A stretch of 64,000 nucleotides of DNA from an uncultured Flavobacteriaceae bacterium (GCA_943788165.1 CALSPF010000003.1:1-64000), one strand, 5' to 3'. Shown: positions 30,928 through 39,202, numbered from the stretch's first letter. Notes: generated by a model not told the origin, from the sequence alone. Made by a program: numbers and translations.

Positions 30928-32042
30928 ATTCGATTCAAGATGCCATTTCGGCCATTAAAAATGGTGAAGTCATTATTGTTGTCGACGATGATAATCGTGA
31001 AAACGAGGGGGACTTTATCACAGCAGCAGAAAACATTACTTCAGAGATCATCAACTTTATGGCTAAAGAAGGACGCGGGCTTATTTGTACACCCTTGACC
31101 GAAAAACGCTGTAGTGAATTGCAATTGGACCGCATGGTTTCCAATAATACCGATCCAATGGAAACAGCTTTTACGGTTTCAATCGATTTAAAAGGAAATG
31201 GAGTAACTACAGGAATATCTGCTTCCGACCGGGCTTTGACCGTTCAAGCATTAGTCGATGAAACAACACAACCGCATCATTTAAGTCGCCCTGGACATAT
31301 TTTCCCCTTGATTGCTAAAGAAGGTGGTGTGCTTCGTCGAACAGGACATACAGAAGCTGCAATTGACTTTGCGCGCTTGGCTGGGAAGAAACCAGCTGGA
31401 GTAATTGTTGAAATCATGAACGAAGACGGAACCATGGCCCGCCTTCCTCAATTGATGAAAGTTGCTCAAAAATTTGATTTAAAACTGGTTTCTATCGAGG
31501 ACTTGGTTGCCTACAGAATGCAACACGACAGTTTAATTCTAAAGCGTGAAGACACTGAACTAAAAACACGTTTTGGTGACTTTAGACTCCGTGCCTTTCA
31601 ACAAACAACAAATAACCAAGTGCATATTGCCTTAACAAAAGGTGCTTGGGAATTGGATGAACCCCTCTTAACACGGATCAACTCCTCACAGTTTAGCAAC
31701 GACCTTTTGGGAATGCTAACAGGTTCAAATGACACGGGGCTTGAAGAAACCTTTAATTTAATTAATGCTGAAGGCAAGGGAGCTATTCTCTTTATCAATC
31801 AGCAGCAGCAGTCAGAAAATTTATTGGCTCGAATTAAGGAACTCAAACAATTTACTGAGAAAAATGAGGGAATTCCTAAGGCACCACCATTAAAAATGGA
31901 TACAAAAGATTTTGGGATTGGTGCGCAAATTTTACATGAATTGCACATCAATAAATTACGGGTAATTACCAATTCTTCCCAAGGGCCACGTGTCGGAATT
32001 ACCGGCTATGGTCTTGAGATTGTAGAATATGTTAAGTACTAG
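30909..32042 (+). CDS. ribB: 3,4-dihydroxy-2-butanone-4-phosphate synthase with degenerate GTP cyclohydrolase II domain
   Basis: 377 residues. The N-terminal half (about 1-205) is an intact DHBP synthase making a riboflavin precursor from ribulose-5-phosphate: [25 protein letters not shown] and [14 protein letters not shown]. The C-terminal half is shaped like GTP cyclohydrolase II but lacks all three zinc cysteines: where the family has HSECLTGD...RCDCG, this protein reads [11 protein letters not shown] and has no Cys. The RQEGRGIGL catalytic block is also replaced. It should therefore not hydrolyse GTP; a structural or regulatory role is likely. It ends convergently with the TSUP pseudogene. 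Confidence 0.9.
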   Translation: MEKNKLDSIQDAISAIKNGEVIIVVDDDNRENEGDFITAAENITSEIINFMAKEGRGLICTPLTEKRCSELQLDRMVSNNTDPMETAFTVSIDLKGNGVTTGISASDRALTVQALVDETTQPHHLSRPGHIFPLIAKEGGVLRRTGHTEAAIDFARLAGKKPAGVIVEIMNEDGTMARLPQLMKVAQKFDLKLVSIEDLVAYRMQHDSLILKREDTELKTRFGDFRLRAFQQTTNNQVHIALTKGAWELDEPLLTRINSSQFSNDLLGMLTGSNDTGLEETFNLINAEGKGAILFINQQQQSENLLARIKELKQFTEKNEGIPKAPPLKMDTKDFGIGAQILHELHINKLRVITNSSQGPRVGITGYGLEIVEYVKY

Positions 32043-32795
32043 AAGAACCAAAGCTTTATTGACATGGCAGTTACCATGACAACCATGGCTACTTTGATGA
32101 CCCCTTCCCCTTGATCGACCGACCAGCGACTTGACCACCAGGCCCCAACAGAAGTTCCGGCAGCGAGAACCAGACCCAACCCCCAATCAACGGCATCATT
32201 CCAAGCAAAAAGCGCTAAGGCACCCAGCGTATAAATAAAGACCAAGGCTACTTTAGTCGCATTGGTTTTAATTAGCGACAAGCGATTAACATTATTTAAA
32301 AAAAGCATGATAATGAAGCCTATTCCTGCATTGATAAATCCTCCATAAATACCAATAAAAAAGAAACCAATAATGGCATAGACCAGGTATTTACCCTGTT
32401 AGGCGTTCCGGTAAAGCCATATCTTTTGTTTTAGGTTTAAGCACAATGATGGCAACCACCACAAGCATGATAATGGCATAGTATCCGGTTAAAAACATCT
32501 CCTCGAATGTCCATGGCAATTTGCGCCCCAATCAAAGAGCCAAAAAGAGCCGAAATACCCAAGTATACATTGAAATGGGAAGGTCGATACTCCTTTGGAG
32601 CGATAACCCGCAGTACCAACCAAAGCCTGAATTACAATACCAATTCGATTGGTCCCGTTGGCGACTATAGGGTGGCAGTCCCATAAAAATCAATACCGGT
32701 AAAGTAAGCAAAGAGCCCCCCCCGGCCAAAGTGTTTATGATTCCCGCAGCTAGACCTGCAAATAATAAAATGCCATAGCGTATTAGTTCATCCAT
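32039..32795 (-). pseudogene. TSUP (TauE/SafE) family membrane permease, decayed
   Basis: Translation in alternating frames gives a nearly complete TSUP permease, a family exporting sulfite, sulfoacetate and related anions. The N-terminus at 32795 reads MDELIRYGILLFAG and GGGSLLTLPVLIFMGLPP; a middle part reads VYLGISALFGSLIGAQIAM; the C-terminus ends NDAVDWGLGLVLAAGT and SIKLWFF at 32039. At least four single-base frame changes are needed: near 32680, 32580, 32500 and 32400. Overall length is close to the normal ~250 residues. It is either a pseudogene or a locally poor sequence; the first is favoured because ribBA, directly adjacent, is clean. Confidence 0.8.
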
Positions 32796-32867
32796 AGGAA
32801 ATTTAATTGAAACTAAATTAAGGATATCGTTTTTAAAAAAAAGCTTTCTTTCTTCAAATAAGCTATG

Positions 32868-32875
32868 TATATTTG
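32868..32875 (+). promoter_or_regulatory. Promoter -7 element of tRNA-Ser
   Basis: TATATTTG fits TAnnTTTG exactly and ends 10 nt before the first base of the tRNA at 32886. Confidence 0.6.
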
Positions 32876-32885
32876 CAACCGCATT

Positions 32886-32970
32886 GGAGAAATGGCAGAG
32901 TGGTCGAATGCGGCAGTCTTGAAAACTGTTGAGGGTCACACCTCCGGGGGTTCGAATCCCTTCCTCTCTG
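32886..32970 (+). tRNA. tRNA-Ser(UGA), 3' end altered by island insertion
   Basis: Type II tRNA with long variable arm; anticodon loop CTTGAAA gives anticodon TGA, reading serine UCN codons. The T-loop is TTCGAAT at 32951-32957. The 5' acceptor strand GGAGAAA (32886-32892) pairs poorly with the 3' strand now attached, CCTCTCT (32963-32969): two A-C mismatches at the inner end and a G-T at position 1-72. The sequence TTTCTCC at 37636-37642 would pair perfectly, showing that an insertion replaced the original 3' end. Function may be reduced unless the mismatches are tolerated or another copy exists. Confidence 0.9.
32950..32961 (+). repeat. Left attachment core (attL) of the tRNA-Ser island
   Basis: GTTCGAATCCCT is shared exactly with 37623-37634 and covers the T-loop of tRNA-Ser. 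The sequences flanking the two copies differ on both sides, so crossover is confined to these 12 bases. The repeat is short and lies in a conserved tRNA segment, so it is judged together with the acceptor-stem evidence. Confidence 0.75.
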
Positions 32971-32981
32971 CAATTTCCAAT

Positions 32982-33011
32982 AAAGCTCTTGAATTTCAAG
33001 GGCTTTTTTTT
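32982..33011 (+). terminator. Terminator after tRNA-Ser (element-borne)
   Basis: AAAGCTCTTGAA followed by TTCAAGGGCTTT forms a hairpin with a G-T pair, then a run of T. It lies inside the island, 11 nt after the altered tRNA end; the original tRNA terminator is probably the one at 37647-37682. Confidence 0.85.
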
Positions 33012-33047
33012 TAGAAGCATTTTTACTCTAAATTGTAGGAAATTTGA

Positions 33048-34964
33048 TTGAATAAAAACAGCACGTTGAGATTTAATGATTCAAAGGTAATATTCGTCAT
33101 GGGCGTTTCTGGTGTGGGTAAAAGCACCATTGGAAGTCAATTAGCAAAAGCACTAGGAGTGCCTTTTTATGATGGAGATGATTACCACCCCAAGGCAAAT
33201 ATTGAAAAAATGGAGAAGGGTCAACCATTAACAGATGATGACAGGTTCGGTTGGTTACAGCAACTTAATCATTTAGCATCTAATCAATTAAAGATACAGG
33301 GATGCGTCATTGCTTGTTCTGCACTCAAGGAAAGTTACCGACAAATTTTACAAAAGGATATTCAGGGAAGTGTAACATGGGTGTTTTTGTCTGGTACTTT
33401 TGAAACGGTCAAAAAAAGAATACTCGCTCGAAAAAATCATTTTATGGGTGAGACCTTACTACAATCTCAATTTGACACCTTGGAAGAACCCCTTAATGCA
33501 ATTAAAATAGATATACGTTCAACTCCTGATGAAATAATTACTGTTTTAAAAAACACTATGCAGGAAAAAACACAGTTTGGCGTTCTTGGTTTGGGCGTGA
33601 TGGGAAAAAGTTTGAGTAGAAATCTAGCCCAAAAAGGCTTTCAGCTCTCCTTGTTTAATCGTCATGTAGACACCTTAGAAGAAAAGGTTGCGCTGAAGAT
33701 GGTGAATGAGCACCAAGAGCTAGCTTCGGCACTTCCGTTCGATGATCTGGCCTCTTTTGTGCAGTCTCTTCAAGTTCCAAGAAAGATTATGTTAATGGTC
33801 AATGCAGGAGAAACGGTTGATCGTGTTATTGATGATCTGCTTCCTCATTTATCTGCAAATGACATTTTAATTGACGGAGGGAACTCGAACTATCTTAAAA
33901 CAAAAGAACGTTTCGATTATTTAAAAAGTAAGCACATTCATTTTGTTGGTGCTGGGGTGTCTGGCGGCGAAGAAGGTGCTTTGAAAGGTCCCTGTATAAT
34001 GCCAAGTGGCGATGAGAAAGCCTATATTGAGGTTCGTCCTTTTTTGGAAGCGATAGCAGCTAGAGACAAGGATGATCGCGCTTGTTGTGCTTACATAGGC
34101 AATGAGGGTAGTGGGCATTTTGTTAAAATGGTGCACAATGGTATTGAGTATGTAGAAATGCAACTTCTGGCAGAAGTCTATGCTCTCCTGAAATCATTGG
34201 GGTATAATTTAGATGAAATTGCCAACATATTAGCCTCATGGAAAGAAACTACTGCGAGTTATTTACTTGATATATCGATCGATATTCTACGTAAAAAAGA
34301 AGGTTCCGATTGGTTGGTGAATAAAATACTGGATAAGGCTGGTAATAAAGGCACCGGTAACTGGACTACGATTGCGACTGCCCAAAAGGGTATACCCAGT
34401 ACAATGATAGCCACTGCACTCTTTGCTCGCTATGCCTCTGCCTTCAAAGAAGAAAGAGTTGCAGCGAGTGCGCATTTTGAACAAAAGAAAAAACAAGCGC
34501 CAAGTATTTCAAAAAAAGAGATCATGGAAGCTTACCAATTTGCTCGAATCATTAACCATTACCAAGGCTTTAGGCTTATTGCAGAAGCCTCTAAAAAATA
34601 CGGATGGAACATCAATTTAAGTGAGCTTGCTCGAATTTGGACCAATGGATGTATCATAAAGTCCGATTTGATGGTCGAATTAGTAGAAGTGTTAAAGGAA
34701 CAGGAAAACATACTTAATAATGCAACTTTAGTAAAGCAATTGTTGTCGCTAAAACCATCCATTAAAAAAGTGGTTGCGGCAGGAGTATTGAGTGAATTGC
34801 CAATACCGTGTTTGAGCGAATCGATACAGTTCTTAAATAATTTTGCGGTGGCCATTTCAACGGCAAATATCATTCAAGCTCAACGCGATTATTTTGGCGC
34901 ACACACGTATCAACGTACGGATGACCAAACGGGAAAATCTCACCATACAAATTGGTCGGAATAA
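33048..34964 (+). CDS. Gluconokinase / 6-phosphogluconate dehydrogenase fusion
   Basis: 638 residues joining two enzymes end to end. Residues 1-170 are a gluconokinase: P-loop GVSGVGKS (19-26), DGDDYHPKANIEKM and the ACSALKESYRQ block. Residues 171-638 are a complete decarboxylating 6-phosphogluconate dehydrogenase of 468 residues, the E. coli Gnd length: NADP motif GVLGLGVMGKSL, GVSGGEEGALKGP, catalytic KMVHNGIEY and C-terminal YQRTDDQTGKSHHTNW. A Met at the junction (171) may be the relic start of gnd. One polypeptide should turn gluconate into ribulose-5-phosphate, CO2 and NADPH. No ATG precedes the P-loop in frame except within it; TTG 33048 or TTG 33066 is the likely start. Confidence 0.93.
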   Translation: MNKNSTLRFNDSKVIFVMGVSGVGKSTIGSQLAKALGVPFYDGDDYHPKANIEKMEKGQPLTDDDRFGWLQQLNHLASNQLKIQGCVIACSALKESYRQILQKDIQGSVTWVFLSGTFETVKKRILARKNHFMGETLLQSQFDTLEEPLNAIKIDIRSTPDEIITVLKNTMQEKTQFGVLGLGVMGKSLSRNLAQKGFQLSLFNRHVDTLEEKVALKMVNEHQELASALPFDDLASFVQSLQVPRKIMLMVNAGETVDRVIDDLLPHLSANDILIDGGNSNYLKTKERFDYLKSKHIHFVGAGVSGGEEGALKGPCIMPSGDEKAYIEVRPFLEAIAARDKDDRACCAYIGNEGSGHFVKMVHNGIEYVEMQLLAEVYALLKSLGYNLDEIANILASWKETTASYLLDISIDILRKKEGSDWLVNKILDKAGNKGTGNWTTIATAQKGIPSTMIATALFARYASAFKEERVAASAHFEQKKKQAPSISKKEIMEAYQFARIINHYQGFRLIAEASKKYGWNINLSELARIWTNGCIIKSDLMVELVEVLKEQENILNNATLVKQLLSLKPSIKKVVAAGVLSELPIPCLSESIQFLNNFAVAISTANIIQAQRDYFGAHTYQRTDDQTGKSHHTNWSE

Positions 34965-34985
34965 TATAAAATTAAACATTACCAA

Positions 34986-36260
34986 ATGGCTGTAACTGAA
35001 CAAAAAAAGTCTTTATTAAAAAAAATCATTACTCTTTTATTGGGCTTTGGCCCTGGTATTTTTGCCATAGGCTATACCATTGGTACAGGAAGTGTTACCT
35101 CAATGATTGTCGCAGGAAGTAAATTTGGGATGCAATTGCTATGGGTGCTTTTATTGAGTTGTTTTTTTTCGGGCATTTTAATGTTTGCCTATGGCAACTA
35201 TGCCCTAATCACAAACGAAACAGCCTTATATGGCTTCAGAAAGCATTTGAAATACGGCAAATTTTTAGCGCTGTTAATTATAGTAGGGATAACCTTTGGA
35301 CAATGGAATTCTTTGATGGGAATATTGGGGATTTCGGCCAATATTATTTTTGAAATACTTGCCTTGAATTTTGGAGGTTTGGCAGGGTATCAATATGAAA
35401 TTGTTTTGACGATTGCCGTTTTGGTTATCGTTATATTTTATTTATTAATGCTTGTGGGTAGGTATTCATTTTTCGAGAAAATACTAATTGTATTTGTGTC
35501 CCTAATGGGCTTTTCATTTATTCTTTCCCTGTTTTTTGTTCAGCCATTACCAATCGATGTGGTGCATGGATTAATCCCAACTATTCCAAAAGTGACTGGT
35601 GGAAAAATGTTGGTTGCCGCTTTTGTCGGAACAACAATGGCATCGGCCACTTTTTTATCTCGACCATTGTTTATTAAAGGAAAGGGATGGACCATTAAAA
35701 ATTTAGACCAACAAAAGAAAGATTCCATTACCGCTGCTATCTTGATTTTCGTGATTAGTGGAACCATAATGGCTGTTGCTGCGGGGGCATTATATCATCA
35801 AGGAAAAGAAGTGACCCACGTATTGGATATGGCCAATACACTAGAGCCTGTTGCAGGAAAATGGGCCGTTACCCTATTTTTCTTTGGGGCACTGAGTGCA
35901 GGTTTGTCCTCAATTTTTCCTTGTTTGTTGATCGCTCCTTTGTTGGTTGCAGATTATCAATCGGGAACCTTAGATACAAATTCCCGTCAATTTAGATTAA
36001 TCACTGCTATTGCATGTTGTGTAGCCTTGATTGGCCCAGCATTTGGCGCCAACCCCATTGAAATTCAAATCCTCTCCCAGGTGTTTAACGTATTTGTTCT
36101 TCCTGCTGTGGTTTTAGGAATCATATTATTGCTTCGTCAAAAAAAGGTGATGAATGAATACAAGACTAGCACAGGGGTGTATATTGGAATGTATGGGGCG
36201 TTATTCTTTTCGCTAGTGATTTCATATAACGGAATTTTGGGTTTAATGAACTACCTATAA
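34986..36260 (+). CDS. Nramp-fold (APC superfamily) transporter, metal site not conserved
   Basis: 424 residues, 11 hydrophobic segments, Nramp-like order of conserved blocks. Helix 1 reads GPGIFAIGYTIGTGSVTSM: the metal-binding DPGN motif is replaced by GTGS. Helix 6 reads VGTTMASATFLSRP: the MPH motif is replaced by MAS. The Asp, Asn and His that bind Mn2+ or Fe2+ in true Nramps are therefore gone, although automated annotation would call it a divalent metal transporter. It starts 21 nt after the gntK-gnd fusion and precedes an SDR, so an organic substrate such as gluconate is a reasonable guess; the substrate is not known. Confidence 0.8.
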   Translation: MAVTEQKKSLLKKIITLLLGFGPGIFAIGYTIGTGSVTSMIVAGSKFGMQLLWVLLLSCFFSGILMFAYGNYALITNETALYGFRKHLKYGKFLALLIIVGITFGQWNSLMGILGISANIIFEILALNFGGLAGYQYEIVLTIAVLVIVIFYLLMLVGRYSFFEKILIVFVSLMGFSFILSLFFVQPLPIDVVHGLIPTIPKVTGGKMLVAAFVGTTMASATFLSRPLFIKGKGWTIKNLDQQKKDSITAAILIFVISGTIMAVAAGALYHQGKEVTHVLDMANTLEPVAGKWAVTLFFFGALSAGLSSIFPCLLIAPLLVADYQSGTLDTNSRQFRLITAIACCVALIGPAFGANPIEIQILSQVFNVFVLPAVVLGIILLLRQKKVMNEYKTSTGVYIGMYGALFFSLVISYNGILGLMNYL

Positions 36261-36322
36261 GTCAAAGAATTAAACTGAACTAGGTGCAAAAAACAGTAAT
36301 AACACGATCAACATAAATAACA

Positions 36323-37084
36323 ATGAATAAATTAAAAGGAAAAAATATTCTCATCACTGCTGGTGCGCAAGGTATTGGTGCGTCAATCACTCAACACTTT
36401 ATCGAGTGTGGAGCCAACGTAGCCATTCACTACTTTTCTAGTGAAACAGTTGCCAACCAGTTAGTCAAAGATGCCAATAATAAGGGGCAAAAGGCAATAG
36501 CGATAGCAGGTGACTTAACCAAAGAAGTAGATGCCAATGCCTTGGTAGAAAAGACGGTTGAAGCCCTTGGTGGCTTGGATATACTCATCAACAATACAGG
36601 TTCTCTAGTTGCACGTAAGTTGTTAAATGAGATGGAAACTGACTTTTGGCACAAAGTAATGGACGTTAATTTAACTTCCATGTTATTTGTGACAAGAGCT
36701 GCAACGCCTCACTTAACAAAAAACACGCATAGTAGTATTGTCAATTTGGCTTCGCTTGCTGGCCGTAAGGGAGGGCATCCGGGTTCACTGGTTTATTCTA
36801 CTAGCAAGGGAGCAGTTCTTACCTTTACAAGAGCCCTTGCCTCTGAATTAGGACCAGAAGGGGTAAAAGTAAACGCAGTAGCTCCAGGTCTAATCCTAGG
36901 AACAGCATTTCATAATACACATACAACCAAAGAGTCTGCAGCGGCAACCACAGCTGGTATTCCTATAGGAAGAGCTGGTAATGCAGCCGATGTAGCACGT
37001 GCGGTGACCTATCTTGCTTCCGAATATGATGGATTCATTACTGGAGCTACCCTAGACATTAATGGTGGTGTCTATAATATGTAA
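36323..37084 (+). CDS. SDR-family oxidoreductase
   Basis: 253 residues, classical short-chain dehydrogenase. Cofactor loop TAGAQGIGASI (12-22), NNTGS in place of NNAG, the catalytic Ser in NLASLAGRKGG, and the YxxxK pair in LVYSTSKGAV are intact; C-terminus ITGATLDINGGVY is typical. Last cargo gene of the island, behind the gluconate kinase/dehydrogenase fusion, so a sugar 1-dehydrogenase or gluconate 5-dehydrogenase role is plausible. Sequence alone does not separate this from 3-oxoacyl-ACP reductase-like SDRs. Confidence 0.85.
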   Translation: MNKLKGKNILITAGAQGIGASITQHFIECGANVAIHYFSSETVANQLVKDANNKGQKAIAIAGDLTKEVDANALVEKTVEALGGLDILINNTGSLVARKLLNEMETDFWHKVMDVNLTSMLFVTRAATPHLTKNTHSSIVNLASLAGRKGGHPGSLVYSTSKGAVLTFTRALASELGPEGVKVNAVAPGLILGTAFHNTHTTKESAAATTAGIPIGRAGNAADVARAVTYLASEYDGFITGATLDINGGVYNM

Positions 37085-37172
37085 ACTGTTTTATGAGTTG
37101 ATCAAATAAATAAGAGGTAATTCTTCGGCATTGTATTTGATTTAATGCCTTTAAAGGACTCTTTTTTAGCCC

Positions 37173-37511
37173 TTAATGATGGAATAAAAATAAAGTCTCA
37201 GGCTTTTTCACCTCGATATGGAAATACTCATCCAGCTTTGATTTCAATTTGTCTTTTGTGAGTGCTGCTCCATACAAATCCCGAATCCTTTCCACTGCAA
37301 ACTCATATTCATTCAAAACTAGGTTGAGCTTTCGATTGCGATCACCTTGAGCCCCCCTCATTGTTTTGAGTCTCCTGGTCTTTTTGTCCCAATAGACAGA
37401 TTTGATTGACCTGCCTGTGCTGTATTTAAAACGCGATCTTTCGTTTGCAATATAAACTTCAAGCCTAATTGTTGCAATTGTTCTGTTTGGATGATCAAGA
37501 AAAAAACTCAT
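37173..37511 (-). pseudogene. Tyrosine integrase, N-terminal stub only
   Basis: 112 residues from ATG 37511 (MSFFLDHPNRT; an upstream ATG at 37583 is in frame). The arm-type DNA-binding domain of Bacteroidetes tyrosine recombinases is recognisable: TIRLEVYIANERSRFKYSTG and SVYWDKKTRRLK, followed by the first helix of the SAM-like core-binding domain (NLVLNEYEFAVERIRDLY). It stops at 37173; the rest of the core domain and the whole catalytic domain (about 280 residues with the R-H-R-Y residues) are absent, and the 88 bp up to the SDR stop show no remnant of them. Truncated by deletion. Confidence 0.75.
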
Positions 37512-37622
37512 GTGGGTCGATATGTGGGTCTGTTGAAATATATGAGTAAATATAGGAAAATAGTGGTAAATTGTTCCCATCAATACAATATTTACCTATA
37601 TATGACAATATTTCCGATAAAT

Positions 37623-37643
37623 GTTCGAATCCCTCTTTCTCCG
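37623..37643 (+). other. Displaced native 3' end of tRNA-Ser with right attachment core (attR)
   Basis: Reads GTTCGAATCCCT then CTTTCTCCG: T-loop, T-stem 3' strand CCCTC and acceptor strand TTTCTCC with discriminator G. TTTCTCC is the exact complement of the 5' acceptor strand GGAGAAA of tRNA-Ser at 32886, and CCCTC pairs with its GGGGG T-stem. Joining 32886-32961 to 37635-37643 rebuilds an 85-nt tRNA-Ser with a perfect acceptor stem. No other tRNA parts precede it here. Confidence 0.85.
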
Positions 37644-37646
37644 CTT

Positions 37647-37682
37647 AAACCCTGACGGCAATTTGCCCTCAGGGTTTTTTTA
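37647..37682 (+). terminator. Terminator, probably the original one of tRNA-Ser
   Basis: AAACCCTGA (37647-37655) pairs perfectly with TCAGGGTTT (37669-37677), followed by T to 37681. It sits 3 nt after the displaced tRNA end, as expected for the ancestral tRNA transcript. Confidence 0.92.
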
Positions 37683-37793
37683 TGGTTAATAATCAGGCGA
37701 ATAACACTTTCGATCGCTTGGGCTATCGCATGAGAAATTATTGGTTATGAACTCATAAAAAGTTAATATTGTTATACACATGTGTTTTATTAA

Positions 37794-38675
37794 ATGAACA
37801 GTTATCTAGATGCTTTTATCAATACATTTTTAGGAACCTTAAATTGGACCTGGAGATCCATTGTTTTTGACGTGCCTTGGTACACAAATTATTTTTGGGG
37901 CCTAATCCTTATCTCCCTATTTGTATGGGGTATAGAAATACTTTTTCCTTGGAGAAAAGAGTAGTCTATTTTTAGAAAAGACTTTTGGCTAGATGGTTTT
38001 TATATGTTTTTTAATTTCTTTGTTTTTTCTATCTCCATCAGTGGTTTCTATAAATTAATCGGTATTGGCTTTGCAGAGTTGGGCATTACAACTCAGGGGT
38101 TAGCTTTAGTCGATCCCTCGAATTGGCCTACTCGACTGCAATTGCTTGTTTTTTTTATTTTCCTAGATTTTGTACAATGGATTACACACAGAGCTTTACA
38201 TCAATATCCACTTCTATGGAAATACCATAAAGTACACCACAGTGAAAAAGAGATGGGATTTGCGGCCCATTTACGCTACCATTGGATGAAAAACATATTA
38301 TACAAACCATTAAAAACTTTTGCTGTAATACTATTGTTTGGGTTTGAACCTGCTCAAGCTTATATCGTTCATTTCATAGCAATAACCATTGGACACCTAA
38401 ATCACTCAAACATTAAGATCACTTGGGGCCCCTTTAAATACGTACTCAATAATCCTGTAATGCATCTATATCATCATGCCTATGCACTTCCTGCGGGAAA
38501 ATCAGGTGTAAATTTCGGTATAAGTTTAAGCTTGTGGGATTACCTGTTTAAAACGAATTATGTTCCGGAAGACAGCGGATCAATACAATTAGGTTTTCCG
38601 GGTGATGACGATTTCCCCACCGATTTTGTTGGTCAAAACAGTTACGGTTTCATAAAACAAAAGAAAGAGCCTTAG
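37794..38675 (+). pseudogene. Sterol desaturase/fatty acid hydroxylase family protein with an in-frame amber stop
   Basis: From ATG 37794 the frame runs 56 codons (MNSYLDAFINTFLG... to LFPWRKE), meets TAG at 37962-37964, and continues in the same frame to 38675 (293 codons in all). Family relatives have Gln or similar at that point, so one C-to-T change suffices. The di-iron histidine clusters are intact downstream: HRALH, HKVHH, HLNHS and HLYHHAY. A shortened product from ATG 38004 would lack the first membrane segment. It could be a recent pseudogene or a base-call error. Confidence 0.75.
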
Positions 38676-38739
38676 CTTGACGATATACCTGCATTGCTAT
38701 TGTATTGCGCTTTAAGGCTAGCAGTTACTGTTCATTCGT

Positions 38740-39153
38740 TTAATACTTCGCTTTCGGGATAATAGAACCATGTGGATCCAGGTTTGCGTCGCCCAAAATT
38801 TCGCGCATACGGTTGAAAAACTTTGAATTTTCTATGTGCTCTATTTCCTCCGCAATTTCATGCACCTCGTCCAATGCAAAATGCATTTTATTCACCAAGA
38901 TACAAGCTCAATCAAACGATGTTTTGATATAATTTCAATGGCCTTCACTCTACCTGCATCGGTCAATAAGATTGGTTTATACGGCTGTGTATCAACATAC
39001 CCCATTTTGACTAATTTTTTGATCATATTTGACACGGTGGACTTACTCACCCTTAAAATATTCGCTGAGCTCTGTAACTGATATTTCTTTACTATTCTCC
39101 TCAAACTTATAAAATGCTTTAAGGTAGTTTTCTTTTTCTGTAGTTTTCTTCAT
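38740..39153 (-). pseudogene. DtxR/MntR-type metal-dependent repressor, frameshifted
   Basis: The start at 39153 reads MKKTTEKENYLKAFYKFEEN, then VTELSEY; an extra T near 39065 breaks the frame. The helix-turn-helix continues as RVSKSTVSNMIKKLVKMGY, then LLTDAGRVKAIEIISKHRLIEL; a missing base near 38903 breaks it again before NKMHFALDEVHEIAEEIEHI (metal-binding and dimer domain) and NLDPHGSIIP, ending at 38740. Length (138 codons) fits DtxR-family repressors that sense Fe2+ or Mn2+. It diverges from a TonB receptor gene, with paired operator-like palindromes between them. Confidence 0.8.
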
Positions 39154-39159
39154 ATTGAT

Positions 39160-39176
39160 GTTTTGTAGTGCAAAAC
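39160..39176 (+). promoter_or_regulatory. Operator-like palindrome, copy 1
   Basis: GTTTTGTAGTGCAAAAC has GTTTT/AAAAC arms and is almost identical to copy 2 (15 of 17 bases). It lies 7 nt upstream of the DtxR-type start codon, suggesting autorepression. Binding by that repressor is inferred from position. Confidence 0.6.
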
Positions 39177-39185
39177 AATTGGTTA

Positions 39186-39202
39186 GTTTTGCAGTGTAAA
39201 AC
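39186..39202 (+). promoter_or_regulatory. Operator-like palindrome, copy 2
   Basis: GTTTTGCAGTGTAAAAC, 26 bp centre to centre from copy 1 and 7 nt before the TonB receptor ATG. The two differ only by reciprocal T/C changes either side of AGTG. Together they also form a larger inverted repeat, TGCAAAAC (39169-39176) with GTTTTGCA (39186-39193). Confidence 0.6.

Larger units (their letters stand above)
32962..37634. mobile_element. Immobilised integrative island in tRNA-Ser (about 4.7 kb)
   Basis: Bounded by the 12-bp repeat at the T-loop of tRNA-Ser(UGA). The right end keeps the displaced native tRNA 3' end. Contents in order: element-borne tRNA end and terminator, gntK-gnd fusion, Nramp-fold transporter, SDR, and a tyrosine-integrase N-terminal stub whose start lies about 110 bp from the right boundary and which reads inward, the standard position for such integrases. 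No conjugation or phage genes. With the recombinase catalytic domain missing, the element cannot excise by itself. Cargo genes are intact while genes just outside on the right are heavily decayed. Confidence 0.75.

Noticed and set aside
34986-36260. Call as Mn2+/Fe2+ Nramp transporter
   Set aside because: Helix 1 and helix 6 metal-binding motifs are not conserved; only the fold is supported.
37682-37750. 22-codon frame after the island boundary (MVNNQANNTFDR...)
   Set aside because: It begins inside the terminator's T-run region and shows no support as a gene.
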